A stretch of DNA of 64,000 nucleotides. Origin: Capniomyces stellatus. Its lineage: Eukaryota; Kickxellomycota; Harpellomycetes; Harpellales; Legeriomycetaceae. A model generated the notes under the pieces. It worked only from the letters and a program-made list of their open reading frames with translations, had not been told where the DNA came from and made no database searches. This document shows, in pieces, positions 35,227-48,213 of this stretch. Position 1 is the first letter of the stretch, and each line of letters opens with the position of its first letter. Position numbers and translations under genes: made by a program. The stretch covers positions 569,455-633,454 of the forward strand of contig LUVW01000005.1 in the NCBI GenBank assembly GCA_001661515.1, given 5' to 3'.

Positions 35227-36278
35227 TTTGTAGGTAAAAAAAAATTTGATTCTTTGGGGGGGGGGGGATACTAAAAAAGGAGGTGCCTGTATCCGACTAC
35301 TCTTTATTATTACTGTCGCTATTGTTGTTGCTTTTTTTTCTTTTTTTTTTTTGCTTTGTCGATTCTACAAAATTAATAAAGGGAAAGAGATAAAAAAATA
35401 AAAAAAATAAAAAAAAAATATAAAAATAATCGAGTTGGTGTTGTGTCGAATTTAATGCTATTTCTCGCTTACCAAAAATCAAATATCCAACACAACTTCA
35501 ATAAAAAAAACAAAAACAATAAAAAAAAACCTCACCGAGTGGTAAAATCATTAATGAACGACTTAAAATCAGCTTAATACAAAGTACAGTCGAAATAAAA
35601 TGGCGATTAGTTTTTTTAGCATTATTACTTTCAACTTTACTTTATTTTATTTTTTTTGGTCAATATGTGTAAGTATATCAACCAGAATACTAATATAATC
35701 TCAACACCAAACAGAAACGGAATGACATACAGCACGTGTAGCAACTATAGCAAAAGCAACATACATAATGGCCATGCTTTATAAACGGGCCCAAAATGTA
35801 AACCCAAAACACGGACTTTTTGCTGAATAAAAAATGGGTAGTTTATAAAACAGCGTACTTGTTCTATTTCAATTTGATTACCCAACATGTGATTTTATCG
35901 CGCAGTTTAGATCTAATCGCAGTTTCGAGTTTAAAAAGGCTGTTTAATTTAATAAGACCAATTTGTAATTTGTTCAACAATACAATTATACTTTTAAACA
36001 ACACAATCTCGCTATTAAACGTTCAACTCGCTTCTTTTAACTTGAATACAAAAACACCAAATTTAAAAACTAAATATCCAATATAACCATTACAATTTAA
36101 ACATTATAAAACAACAAGGATAATAACACGCTAGCTTCTATATACAACCAAGCTGATATATACATTTTTATTCTTTTTTACTTTTACTTTTACTTTTATA
36201 AGAGGTCGAGTAAGAAAACATTGATTAAACGCGATTAATTTATTTAAAATAATTAAATTGTTTACAATTGGAATTGAC
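35227..36278. other. Divergent promoter region
   Basis: About 1 kb between the divergent cyclophilin and SMG6-like genes. It holds a G12 tract at 35256-35267, long A and T runs around 35330-35540 and AT-rich DNA. An 88-codon frame at 35820-36086 has Asn/Leu/Ile-dominated, AT-driven content and is not supported as a gene. Confidence 0.6.
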
Positions 36279-36296
36279 ATGGAAGGTTATAAGTAG
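36279..36296 (+). promoter_or_regulatory. Upstream ORF of the SMG6-like gene
   Basis: ATG GAA GGT TAT AAG TAG encodes the peptide MEGYK. Its stop codon ends two bases before the main ATG at 36299. If the transcript starts upstream of 36279, this uORF must be skipped, or ribosomes must reinitiate, to make the main protein. Confidence 0.5.
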
Positions 36297-36298
36297 GA

Positions 36299-39200
36299 AT
36301 GAGCAGTGAGATACCCAATAGCAATGGTTTGGAAATTGATAAAATATCAGCGACTAAGCACGGCAGTAAAATAGTGAATGATGATTCCATTTCAACTACA
36401 AGCTTGAATAAGGCTAAAAGCAGAAATCGGACAAGACATCGCGGGAAGAGGGGATCGGACAGGGATCAACGAGCAAATGATATTGTTGGCGATATCAGCT
36501 CCCTTGATAAAACAAACCAGGCGCAACCCAGTCACAATGAACAAGGTCGGGGTTTTTTGAAGGAAAAAAGTTTGAGGGCCATTAATCCAGCCCATTTGAT
36601 TAAGCTCAACACACCAGCTAATCCATCAAGTTTGCGTAAGACTGCAGTGAGTACCAATACTCCTGGATTGAAGACTGGGCCACGCAGCAAAGATAACCCC
36701 GATGTATGCCAGACAGGCCAAATCCAACAAATTGCGAACCGCAAACATGAGCCAAACGCAAAAAACAACGCTGATAGACAGAGTCGCAAACACCAACCAA
36801 ACTCCAAACAGACCTTGCAGGGCAAGGGAAAACCAGCGTTGGAGAATTTGGCCAGCGAGTCTAACAGTAAAAATGGTGTGCATGAAGACGGGCTAAAGAG
36901 ACTAGCCGTCCTACCTAAATCTGTTTTAACGCAGAGTACGAGAAGAGCGGATAAAGACAGGTACTAATATTAAAGTATTGCGTGTGTGTGATTAAACAAC
37001 TCAACAATTTGCACCTTGCAATACCAAACTGGTTATTTAAACAAGACACTGACAATTATAAAAAATATATACATTGTTAGCAGTAAAAGCGACGTTCGCA
37101 AAACCCAAGTACCTAGGAGAGGGCTAGGAAAGAGTGAAAGAGAAGTTGGGAGTATAGAGATTAAAAAAGAGCCTATTGAGGTCATTAGAGCCACCAGCGT
37201 AATTAAACTACCACAAAGCAATGCTAGCATGCAGAACAACTCCGCAAACCCTCCTGCGTACTTGGCTAGCGAAAAAAAGTTGGGGCAGAGGTTTGAGAGC
37301 GAAAATCCAAAAGCTGGAACAAGCAACGATGACTATCGGAGACTATTGGTGGACAATTCTAGCAAGAGGTTGTTTGATCCAAACAGTTCCACAACTCAGA
37401 AGCATAGTCCAAAGAAAAATGGAACTGTGGAGGCTGTTTGTAACCAACCCAGTCTACAAGATTTAGCAGAAGGCAGGGAGGAAGGGCGTAGAGCTGCAAA
37501 TAACAGCAACAATAAAGGCGATAATAGTAATGGAAGGGACGAGGTGGATTCGGAAGAGATGTCCAGGATTGAAAATCTAAAAAAACGCAGCAAGTGGCGC
37601 GAAGAAATGTTAATCAAACTAAAGAACATAAAAAGCGAGTGGGATGGCTTTTCTGGTAGCAAAAAGGTTGTGGATAAAGCGAGTGGGATAGGCGAAAGGC
37701 ATAGCCTGTATTGCAGCGATGAAGTGTTTAATGGACTTGGGTTTGGAGGAGTTGCTGAGTATTTGAGTTTTGTTGGTTTGGGTGTAGAGACTAGGGTGAA
37801 TAGCAGGAAAAAGTATTGCTTGGATGCAGAAAGGCTGGTTAAATCAGTAAAATTGGGACTTGGAGTTCAAGCTGAGGGGTTGAGGATGTTGAGCAAAGAC
37901 CCAAACTGGGCTGCTTTGGAGGCAGATGTGGGTTGGTATTTGTGGAGATGCGGGACTTATGCGGTTGTGGAGAAGTTTCGGGAAGAAATATCAAAAATGA
38001 GAAAACTTATACTAGAAGCTGGGGAAAAGAGGGTGAAGGGCGGTCTAGCTTTAAACGAAAATGCTAAAGATAGCGATGGTACATTGGAGCTGGGTGGAGA
38101 GCCCAAAACCGACGAGTTGGCTTTTGCTGTGAACAGAATGCTGAAGGAAGAGTCTTGGGCATTAGTTGAACTGTTTAGGTTTATTGAAGAATCTATAAAA
38201 AAGTATGAATGTTTATACGGCCATGCAGCCAACGGTATAGCCACCGAGGACAGATTGAGTACTCTGCAATCTAGTCTAGAGATGAGCGAAGATGTAGGTG
38301 TTGCTTTTGATTTTACCTTGGGTAGCGCGGTACAAAAAGCATTGCAGATTATAAGGTACAGAAGCACAGAAGCGTTGGGCGACTTGTTCAGATATAAGTG
38401 GGAGTACGGACGGTGCTTGGATGGGGAGCAGCCTGGGCTGATTAGAAGCAGAGCAGCACAGGGCAAGGATGAAAAGGTGGTGTTTGAAAGAGATGATCTG
38501 AGCTTAGCGAAAGCATTTAAATGGTACATAACGCGCTATGGCCTAGCGCCAAGCAGCGGGAAGTCCTACCAGAGTTTGGCGCAGCTATGTTGGAAATCAA
38601 AAAGCCCATACCGAGCAGTCTGTTACAGCTGTTTTGGCACATCGGTTTCTAGGCCGTTGGTTGAGAGCCGGGAGGGTCTTTTGGTTTACTTAGAGGCGGC
38701 GCGTGAGCAGGCCGACAGAGTGTTTAGTCTTCAAACCGACTGGGTGTTTGGGTCGTTTGAGACTAACGATATTTACAGCGAATCGGGAAGGGGAGACATT
38801 GCTGATAAAAAGAGAAACGCGGGCAGGGACAAGGACAGGGGCAGGAGTGGTTTTAGCAGTCGATCTAATGGCTATGGCGATAGAAATGGGAGACTCAGGA
38901 GCGGGACTACCAACAGTGCTGCCAACAAGCCTTCCCGGGTTCCGCCGATTGTCAATTGCGTAGCCAACATTATACAAGGGATTGTTTCTGATGCCAATTC
39001 AGCCAAAGAACGTGATGCTAAGGCTGGTTCCCCAAGCCATTCTGTTGGGGGAACAAAAGAGGGGTCCGGGGGTGGCTGCACCGATACAGGTTCAGACGAT
39101 GGCTCGCTTGGAAAAATAGCATTGCTAAATTGGAAGCTGTGTTTGTTGGCGTGGATGAAGGTTCACCACATCCTGTTTACAAAAGTAGGAATCGACCAGA

Positions 39201-41452
39201 TATATATGTGGATTAACAATGTGTACCTCCTGCTACTGTCCCAACACCTGGCAATCAGTAAGCTGATAAATGACAGCAGTAAGCGAGTGGTGCGCGCGGA
39301 ACGTGAGCTGGACCAACTGGCTATGTTTATTGGCGATAGTAAGCTGAGAGCCATTGAGCTTGTAGACTTTAAAAATGTTGAGATTTTGTCGTTGGTTGGC
39401 GTGTTTAGCAACGAAGGGAGTAACTTGTCGCTTTCCGACATATCAGCGCTGCATGTTTATGGGCGGCAGGTGCCAGTTTTTGATGAATTGCCATACGAAG
39501 CTGTGTGTGCAGCAGAACTGATAAAGCTAACCACAAACAACATACTACGCAATGCTTTGTCTTTCAAAGGCTTGGAGTTTATACCCAAAGTATCTCTGGA
39601 TTATGTTATTTCTGTTTTCATGTACATGCTGTTTCCAAGCCACGGAAAGGGTCTGGATGCAAAAAAGGGTGTGCCGACAGAGTTTTACAAGTTACTAGTT
39701 GGCAAACTGTCTGACTCTACCACAACACACCTATTTATAAGTCTATTAAATGAGCTGGGTTTGATGCTGAGACACTCTGGGCATGGACCTGTTGACCTTA
39801 CAAGTTGGAATGATGAACTGCCTAGTGATATTAGCTACAAGGGGATTAAGTGGCTTAGCCATCCTTTCAAGACAGATTATACATCGTCCCTTATTGATAG
39901 TCATGAGCTGGGTTCATACAGCTTGCCGAATCAGTTTTGCAACTTTACTTTGGTTGAAGTCACAAAGCTGTGGAAACTTGGGTATTTGATCAGCCAGATT
40001 CAAGGTATGCCATTTGTGTTTAGCGACGATTCTGGCCATTTTGAACCAACTTTGCAGATCCAAACTGGATTGGATAAGTTGGATCTGTTTAACCCAGATT
40101 TTTGCCACAAGAGATATAACCAGCCAAGCCTGGCTAGCTGTATTGGTGAAAACATCAATAAAACCAATTCCAACCACAACTACAGCGAGAGTGAGAGTAG
40201 CAAACTATCTATAAATGGCAACGCACACCAACAACCCAACCAAGAAACAGCCTCAGAAGTCGAACCATGCTCCAATCCTGAGCCCAACCCTAACCACAGC
40301 CCTAAATCCAACCCCAGCTCAGGCTCGGGCTCAGGATCTGACTTTGATGATTCTGGCTCTGATAGCGAAATATTTGAGCTTCTTTTTGATGACTTGACAA
40401 GCTCTCATATCACACAAATTGGTAATTTGAAGGATCAGTACCTAAGCTTGCAGGAACAGCTGGCACTGGCGACCAGACAACTGAGAATCAATAATTCCAA
40501 TCTTAGAGGGAAGAGATTGCGACAAAAGAACAAGGCCAGCTCAGGCTCTCACAAAACCACAGGCTATAAACGGCCAGAAAAACTACACAAGGACTTGTCA
40601 CCGCTGCTAAAAGCTGTACCCAAATACACAAGCTTTGTGTTTGATACTAATTGTTACATTGAGAACTTTTCCAAGATTGTCGAGTTCAAGAAATCCAATA
40701 AATTCGACATCTTTGTTCCCTTGTCTGTTGTTATGGAGCTTGATGGGCTTAAGGCTAATCCTCCCCCCAAAGGCCAGGCGGCCTCAAATGCTGTCAAGTT
40801 TATTGAGCAAGGTCTTGATTCACTAAACTCCATGTTGAACGCCAAGCCTAACCGGACAGGCCCTACACCCAGACTTGAAAATTCTGCTCATACCCAGATC
40901 CATACTAGCTGTGATCCATCAGACAAATCGAGTACATCTTCTGATCCTTCAAATCATCTCAATCACCATCCTGACGATGGCCAATCAGACTCGAGAATCC
41001 GTATTGTTACCATGAAGGGTACTATTTTGTGCCGACTAACGTTCCGCACCGAGAACTACCAATCCATTTCCACAAACACTAACGATTTGATCGTACCGCC
41101 TTCACCGTCGTCATTGCCATCATCTTATAAATCAAACGATACGGGCTCCGATTATTTGAACCGCTCGATTGATGACGTTATTGTGCAGTCATGTTCAAAT
41201 CTGCTCAAAACCCTGTCATTAAATCAACCTAGTGCATCTAGCCTACCCAGCAATGGTATAGCTGGTGAATCAATCACCAATACAGTCGCGCATGTTACTA
41301 AAAACGCTTCCAGCCCTGTTGATTCTGTAGCACAACCCTCTCGTGTCATTTTAGTTACTGGCGATAGGTATATGAGGATCAAATCTTTTTTTCATGGGGT
41401 TCCTACTGCGAGTTTTTCATCTTTTACTGATTGGTCTAGAAACATTGTGTGA
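36299..41452 (+). CDS. EST1/SMG6-like protein with C-terminal PIN nuclease domain
   Basis: Two exons (36299-36960, 37081-41452) give 1677 residues. The N-terminal 450 residues are basic and disordered. An EST1/SMG 14-3-3-like and helical-hairpin region follows, with AFKWYITRYGLAPSSGKSYQ, then SLAQLCWKSKSPYRAVCYSC and SRPLVESREGLLVYLEAARE, the signature of EST1 and SMG5/6/7 proteins. The C-terminal PIN domain keeps acidic residues in FVFDTNCYIENF (about residue 1405), VMELDGLKANPP and VTGDRYMRIKSF, so endonuclease activity is plausible as in SMG6. It has two large Ser/Asn/Pro-rich insertions. Likely role: cleavage of mRNAs in nonsense-mediated decay, possibly also telomerase association. A five-codon uORF sits directly upstream. 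Confidence 0.88.
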
Positions 41453-43599
41453 GGCTATTGTTTATTTACCAATTTGCTTGCTTATCGTTTTTTATTATTA
41501 TTATTATTATTATTATTTAATCAACTAACTGTTAACAAGACGAATGTCCAAGATTTTACCTTTGTGGTACTAAAAAAATTAATGTGTGTTTATTGGATCT
41601 TTTATCGCTTTCAGGTTTTTTTTTCAATGTGGCCTTTTTTATTCCTCACTGTGGGGTTTCCTTTCATTAATTTTGTACTACCTTCGTACCACTTTTTCTA
41701 ATCGCTTACTCTTACATGGCTTTATTGGTTTTCTTGTTTTTCTCTTTCAACTTCCAATCATGGTTTTGTTTACTTTGATAAATATGGATGACGCTTCAAA
41801 GATTCATAGCCCTTTTTTCTCTCTTGAATGTTTTGCTTTTGATAATTTGACTTAATGCTTGGTAAATTTCTCAGGGAATTTCCAAGGAGTCCGGATGGAT
41901 TGTTTTTTTTTATTAATTTTTTTATATTGAAATTGGATTGTTTTCTAGCTTTAATCATTGAACCACTAATAAATAAATTAATTAATAATAATAAGCAGGT
42001 AAAATTTTATTTCACGAGCTTCATTTCTTCAAAAAATCGATTCAAGTCGCTGCGGCTTAATTTATAAAATCAGTTTTTTGGAGTTTATGTGTAGAAATAT
42101 TCCGAACAACATTCAAATCCTCCAAACAACCAAATGTTTACACCATTGGTTTAAACCACAAATAGCATAATCGACTGGCAACAGTATCTACTGTTGTTAT
42201 AGTATATGTTATAACCAATATGGTCGCATAATATCGCTCATAGTATTGTATTGGCACAAAGATGACGTCTTTTTCCGGCATTTACATGTGTTAATCCTAT
42301 ATTTACAACTATTGCTATTATATAATATCTGCTATTAGTATCACATTCTCTTAGTATAGACCAACTAATCTGTAACACCAGAACAAAATTATGTAATCAA
42401 CAAAATACACAAAACAAAAACAAAGAATCGAGCAAACACCCTAAGATACTGAAATCGGCAAATATCTGTGATACATTACTAGTAGCAATTTTTATATTCA
42501 AAAACATGTTTTTTTTGAAGCTGGTTTTGACACCACATTGCGTAGATATCTGGCGACATGATATTTTTTTTATACATAAGTTCAGAACTAGGAAATTTGA
42601 CTGTTGCTTTTGTGCATCACAAGTTTGTACCCTAAAGTTCAATTGGATTAAAAAGTTTATCATAGATCCGGCCTTTTAGGATATAATGTTGGTTTGGTTT
42701 ACTTTTATAGGCTATTAGCAGCCTTACTGTTTTAGACAAAATGTTACGGGTATCTATTGGGTACGGGATGTTAAAGCCGCAAAACCAAATACACTTTCAG
42801 GTCAAAATAATTTGAATCTGGCACGTACATTCTGCTCGGTTATTACAAATATACACTTATTGAGTAATGAATTTAGAAACATACCTGGGTTTTGTTTTTC
42901 CACATACTGTTCATTGGTAGAACTGAAATATGTAATGAATTTTATACAAATTACAGGAAAAAAACAAACACGTCATCTTTAACTCAAATGTAAAAAAAGA
43001 TAAAATAAGAGTTTTATCGATTAAAGTCGTATGGGTTGTAAAGTTTGGCGTTAATGATGAGCAATGGTTTGGTCAAAGTCAGATCCATTTACAATAACTA
43101 GCTGGAAAAGGCTTTATTGGCGTTTCAGCTAATGTCTAACCTTTTTTTAAATTGAACTAACTATGCTGAACTTTTTTTATTTTCATTACTGATGCTGAGC
43201 TATTTTTTTTATTACTGATGTTATACTTGGCCAGAGTAACAACCAATACAAAAGTTGTGTCTTGGTGTATTGATGCTGTTGATTTACTTTATAACTATCC
43301 AGTGTTATTATTCAAAACAACAGCCTTTTCTTTTACTAAGGACATGCTTTATACGAGAATTTACACACTAGAACAAAGTCGGTTTCAAGGAAATAGTTTG
43401 TATTTTTAGCAGTAAACAAATTAACAGTGCGTTTTAGTGAGTTACCTAATTAATTCATTTACCCAACTACCTCATTATATTTCTTTACTCGGATGTTTTT
43501 TCAATAACAAAAAGGTAAAGGTAAAGCAAAACAAAATAAAGTAGAGCTAATGATTGTAAAGAGGATGTGATGATGGGGGATAAACTAAACCATCAGATT
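41453..43599. other. Gene-poor stretch
   Basis: AT-rich DNA. One short minus-strand frame at 42055-42007 (LSRSDLNRFFEEMKLVK then stop) reads like a protein terminus after an ATTAAG acceptor, but no upstream exon could be joined. I found nothing else. Confidence 0.4.
41492..41517. repeat. Trinucleotide microsatellite (ATT)n
   Basis: About nine tandem ATT copies immediately downstream of the SMG6-like stop, in the presumed 3' UTR. Confidence 0.9.
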
Positions 43600-43761
43600 T
43601 TAGTCATTATCTACAAAGTAACTGGTGTATAATCTATGCTTTTGTTAATTCCAAAGAAGGCGGTTGTTGGGTTGAGATTACAAATAATTGCATCCCCAAC
43701 TATTGGGTTTGCCTGAATTTGAAAAAGGGCTTGTCAAGTTTCCTTTAAATTTCTCCGACAT
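43600..43761 (-). CDS. Candidate two-exon micro-gene (37 residues)
   Basis: ATG at 43761 reads MSEKFKGNLTSPFSNSGKPN SWGCNYL up to a GTAATC donor. The exon at 43633-43600 after GCATAG continues in phase as LYTSYFVDND and stops. The intron would be 48 nt, shorter than any well-supported intron here (71 nt or more). No family is recognised. The first exon has convincing codon content; the second may be wrong. Confidence 0.2.
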
Positions 43762-44122
43762 TCTTTATGACTAAATTGTAGATGTTTTCTTGTCAAAGCT
43801 TGTACTCGGTTGGGCTTTTATTGACAACTTGGTTACGCTATTAACTATGTTGTTTTTCACTGCGACTGCGACTGCTTTTTTTTATTTGAATAACCAGACT
43901 GTTTTTAGGATTTAACATTATTAGTTGTGTTATTTAAATATTTACGTATTAAATTGTATTTCATAAGATATGTGCTGGTCGTTTTGTTTTTATTGAAACG
44001 CGAGCTTGTGATATTTTTGAACAATTACAGATGGTATAAACATCCATAGCCTGATTTAAAAAAGCTACTGCAATTTGCGCCACAACCCTTTTGTGGCATG
44101 TTTTAAGACATCCTTGTTTTAT

Positions 44123-44337
44123 TTACTGAACAAATAGTTTTGCCATCTGGAGTTTGCGCATTGGAACCACCGATACCAGTTTCATATAAATTAAGCCAGC
44201 ATCAATTTTAGCAGGAGAAATTGTTTTTCGCCTCTGGCCTCGTTGTGAAGCTGAAACAAACACAAATTCATCACATCAGATTATTAATGCCCACTTTGTT
44301 GAGTTAAATACTTGGTTTTACCTATTATACGGGCCAT
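44123..44337 (-). CDS. Candidate small two-exon gene, possibly frameshifted
   Basis: Exon 1 (44337-44322) codes MARII plus one base. After a 71-nt intron with GTAAAA donor and TTTGTTTCAG acceptor, exon 2 (44250-44123) continues as SQRGQRRKTISPAKIDAGLI. The frame then reads YMKLVSVVPMRKLQMAKLFV and stops, 47 residues in all. In the same exon a second frame, offset by two bases from the duplicated TATAT, reads YETGIGGSNAQTPDGKTICS and ends at 44103. That looks more protein-like than the first frame's tail. Either a 2-nt indel has occurred or one reading is chance. I do not recognise the family. Confidence 0.4.
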
Positions 44338-47094
44338 TTAGTCGAGGCTGATTATATTATTAAATTACGTATATTCTGGCGACAAATTTAAGTGCTTTGC
44401 TATAAAAAAAGTCGTTTTAAAGTATTACAAGAGCGCTTGAAAAATAAACCACAATTTTGTCCAATTAAGCTACAACCTTTATACCGAATATGAACTATTC
44501 AGAAAATCTTGACTCATGTTACAAGACACCGAATCGATAAAACATGACTGCCACTAATACCAGAGTCTGCTTGGGCGATTTACTGTTTTTAGCAGTTTTT
44601 TTGAGTCAATAGCGAATTATGTAGCTTCTAAAGATAAAATAAATAACCGAATGTTTTTTTTTAATTGAATCGACCAAGACAACTTTATTGCGGGTTATTT
44701 TTTATTTTGAAATGCCTGCTTCTAGTAGATTAATTTATGATTGATAATGACATAATCTGTAATACCGCGAACACTTCTGTTTCACCATTTTGCTTTTCTT
44801 GTGGTTAATTTGCTTATTGTTGCTTTTTAAACCCGTTTGTTATTAAAAGTATAGCCATTTTTATTATTGCAAGTCTTTTTTTTATTGCTAGTAAAGCCTT
44901 TTTTTTTATAATCGATCCAAAATTATTTTTTTGTAATCAAGTCTATCCAATGCTTTTTAATTTAAGTTGGTATTATGCTATTCTTAATTTGATTTGAAAC
45001 TTTCTGGAATTCAAATTTAGGAGATAAAAAACATCAAAGTGATGCTATAACCTTCTACAAGTACATCATATTCTCGACCATACCCAAAACGGAACATCGT
45101 CCCATACCTATCAATTACTGTTATTGAATAAAAGTGCAAGATAACTTTTGTGTTTTCTCTTTTTTTTTTTGCCGCTATACTTTCCATTTTTAACATCATT
45201 TTTATCTGACTACTACACATTTAAATCCCGTGGGTGCGGATGTAGTGCTGTATAATGGTTCAACCAAAACCAATAACAGCACCAAAAGCATATTAGCCAT
45301 TTTACTATCCGAGCTTAGACTGGAGCTGAAGTATAAGATGGAGGACAATCTTAAAACAAGGTCAGATTTTACTTTTCTCCTGTTATAGGTGGGTTAGATT
45401 TCATTTTATTTATGATTTACAAGGATATATTTTGCTTAGCACCATTTCATCCTGTCCAAGTTTGCATGTCCAAGAAAAACATCACCAAGTTTCTCCAGTT
45501 ACGCTGTTGTCTTGATGGGCAGAGCTCTCCTTATTTGTCAAATTTTGGTGTATACTTTCGTATTCGGACAACCGGATGTTTGATGGGGTTAGTCATATAG
45601 GCTTAGTACTATTCTCTCATTATGAATTTGTGTTTTGTTTTACATTATAATCTTGTTTCCAAAAAGTTTAGATGTTAATAATAACAAATCAAGACTATGT
45701 TAAGTAAGTCCAAGCCCAAAGTGACTAACGGATTTTACAATTAAAAAACGACCTCGTTCGAGTAATTCAACCTGATTTAATTTATCAGGTAAAAATTAGC
45801 AATGATTTAAGACTAAGCAATAGGCCACGTAAATAAAAAAAGTGAAATAAAATAATTAAGACTAAGTAATAGCTTTAAATGGCTAAACGTTCTAGTTGTT
45901 TTGTTTTACACTTTGCTTTTTAATAATCGAAGCTTTAATTTAATTTGACTTTGACTACGTTAATTTATGACTCAGTTAGTTTCAGTTTTCAGTTTTTGGC
46001 AACAAGGCATGCTGCAGTCCGACTTGAGGCCCAACCAAACAACATATCTTTTTAAAAACAAAAGTAAATAAAGCCAATGTAATTATAGTTCCACAGTTTA
46101 CGAGTTTTTTACGTATTTTAATAACCAATTCTTTAATAACCGAATAAAACACTGAAAAACTGATCCACAAAAGGTGAAAAGCAATTAACGAGCACAAAAA
46201 AAGACAAATTAATTGATCAACGACTGATTAATTCAAAAAACCAATGAAGCTGTTTTACACGGAAAAGAAAATCGCAAAAACAAATACTTCAGCGTTTAGC
46301 ATGATTTCAACTAGGAACAGTAAATAAACCCAACAATTCCTATAAAAAAGCTGTAAAAGTCGGTAAATAGGATGGATTTGGTAATAGTACGCCTTTTTTA
46401 TTTACTGCTTTTTTTTGCCTGAGACGAACTTAATCCAAGTTGGACTTGAAGAAAGTGGGACATGTTTGCTGAAATTACATAAAGTATACTGATTTTGGTC
46501 TAATAAATGTACAATTTAAGCGATCAGGCAACTTCAGGCAAAGAAAAACAGTTTTAGTGCGGGCTTAACTAACAAAAAATGCTTAAGGATTAGCCGTTCC
46601 ATTTAATCACACACCAGATAGAAAAATAACCACGCCCAATCCCAAGTGGTGTTGTTTGTTTGTGATTGAGTATGGGTGAATTATAAATAGATTCGACTAA
46701 ACTAAAGAAAACGTTGAAGTTCTCTAATAAGTTTTTTCTCAAAACTTTCCCAGAAATATAAAGTCCGTTTAAAAAGTCTATTTGTACCAAAACAAATATT
46801 TTTAAAAAAAAGTTTATATCATTTCTATTTTTTCATAGGAGGTTATACCCAACTTTTCAAACTTTTCACTACTCCAAATTTATATATTTAACGCTGGGCT
46901 TGGTTGTATATCTTAAGCACAACTTGATACGCTTTGATACTACACAGTGTACTTTATTACGACATAACAGTTCACCCTTAAACTATTTAAAAGCGGATTA
47001 GGTATCTATTATTCACATTTATTTTTTTTAAAAAAATAGAACTTAGAAAATAATCCTTGTGAGGCGTTAAGCATAGAGTCCAAGCCTTTTAAAC
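44338..47094. other. Gene-poor stretch with isolated open frames
   Basis: AT-rich DNA. Frames with protein-like content but no gene structure occur at 45197-45388 (+; LNPVGADVVLYNGSTKTNNS, then TKSILAILLSELRLELKYKM) and 46590-46800 (-; KVLRKNLLENFNVFFSLVES). Neither has a start codon or a usable splice partner. No tRNA or repeat is seen. Confidence 0.4.
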
Positions 47095-48213
47095 ATGACG
47101 AACGCAGATCCAAATTATAACGAAGACGAAGGTGAAAACCTGAGGTACATTAATTACAATACCAGTCCCACATAAGCCATTCATTAATCCCAATTGACTA
47201 TTAAGTTGAAAAAAAAATGACGCCACTACAATAAAATTTGTCAAACTATTGAAAAGATGGCAACTACATCCCAAAACTTGGCTATTTAGCTGTTGTTTAC
47301 TCGAATAAACAACAATGTATTGCCCGTATTCAACCAAAGTTGTATCGATACAAGTATAGGCTTGTTTCATAAACCGAAAATTATAGAGTGCAAATTGTAA
47401 GTTTTAAGCGAGTTGTAAGATGTAAATTCATATAATCTATAGGTTTGTAGTTAGATTCAGTAGCTGTCCCAAAAGCGCTGTAAAGTGTTCGGAAATCCAA
47501 AGCATATCTGCAACACTATGTATCATGGATCAGAATGGAAAGTAAGCCTTGCGTCTTCTTACTATGTTTTATTTGCGCATTTATTTCTAATATCCAAGGG
47601 AATAGGTAAAATAGCCAAACAAGCCCAAATGTTGTATATTCCAGGACTGTTTTTTTTTCCCTTAACGATACTTTCCCAAATAAGCAATCCATTTGTTTTT
47701 TTTTATTAAACATCTTTACAAGTTTTTGATAGTAATAATAATGATAATAAAACTTTAAAACATGGAAAATTAAATAGTGACGAGTTGGACAGTCTTGTGA
47801 ATCCAGGGGACTACTTTGCCGTTATAAACTTAATTACTGCAAGTGAGGGTCTGGACGTAACCGATTTTGGATCACCTCCAATGCCAATAATGAAAGGAAG
47901 TATGGCTTCTTGTGGGGAGTTAAAAAGCAACAATATAACTTTTAACTTTAAAGACATCCAGATTATGGCAGTGGGGGTGTACATGGTTAGATGTAGAGTG
48001 TTTAGTTTGGGGGGATTCAAAAATAAAATAATGTAAGTTTGGAATAGCATCAAATACTACCGACTTATTTCTCGCATAGCCAGCAGCATTATCCCGATTA
48101 ACCAAACGTGTCATAAATTATTGAAAAAAATATTTTTTAGTCAAAAGGGGTTCACGTCCGAGTATATAGCAACAACGACAAGCGAAGCAATCAAAATAAT
48201 AGATAGCTCCTAG
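47095..48213 (+). CDS. Probable mini velvet-domain protein
   Basis: Rebuilt from four short exons (47095-47144, 47443-47541, 47778-48032, 48141-48213) giving 158 residues; each intron is GT-AG and all have phase 2. The order of motifs fits the fungal velvet fold: FVVRFSSCPKSAVKCSEIQS where other members have the VVQQPxxAR strand, ISATLCIMDQNGN for the PPPxxxLxVxDxxG strand, VNPGDYFAVINLITASEG, MKGSMASCGELK for the LxGxxVSSxxxLKD turn, ITFNFKDIQIMAVGVYMVRC RVF for the FxFxDLxxRxxGxYRLRF block, and EYIATTTSEAIKII near the end. Velvet proteins (VosA, VelB, VeA) are fungal DNA-binding regulators of development. Here the domain is nearly the whole protein and is very divergent, so the assignment is by pattern only. 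Confidence 0.55.

Noticed and set aside
35820..36086. 88-codon ORF upstream of the SMG6-like gene
   Set aside because: Low-complexity Asn/Leu/Ile content from AT-rich promoter DNA.
45197..45388. Open frame with a superficial resemblance to a bacterial HPr phosphocarrier (NG...TKSILAIL)
   Set aside because: Spacing of the motifs does not fit HPr, there is no start codon, and HPr is not expected in a fungal nuclear genome.
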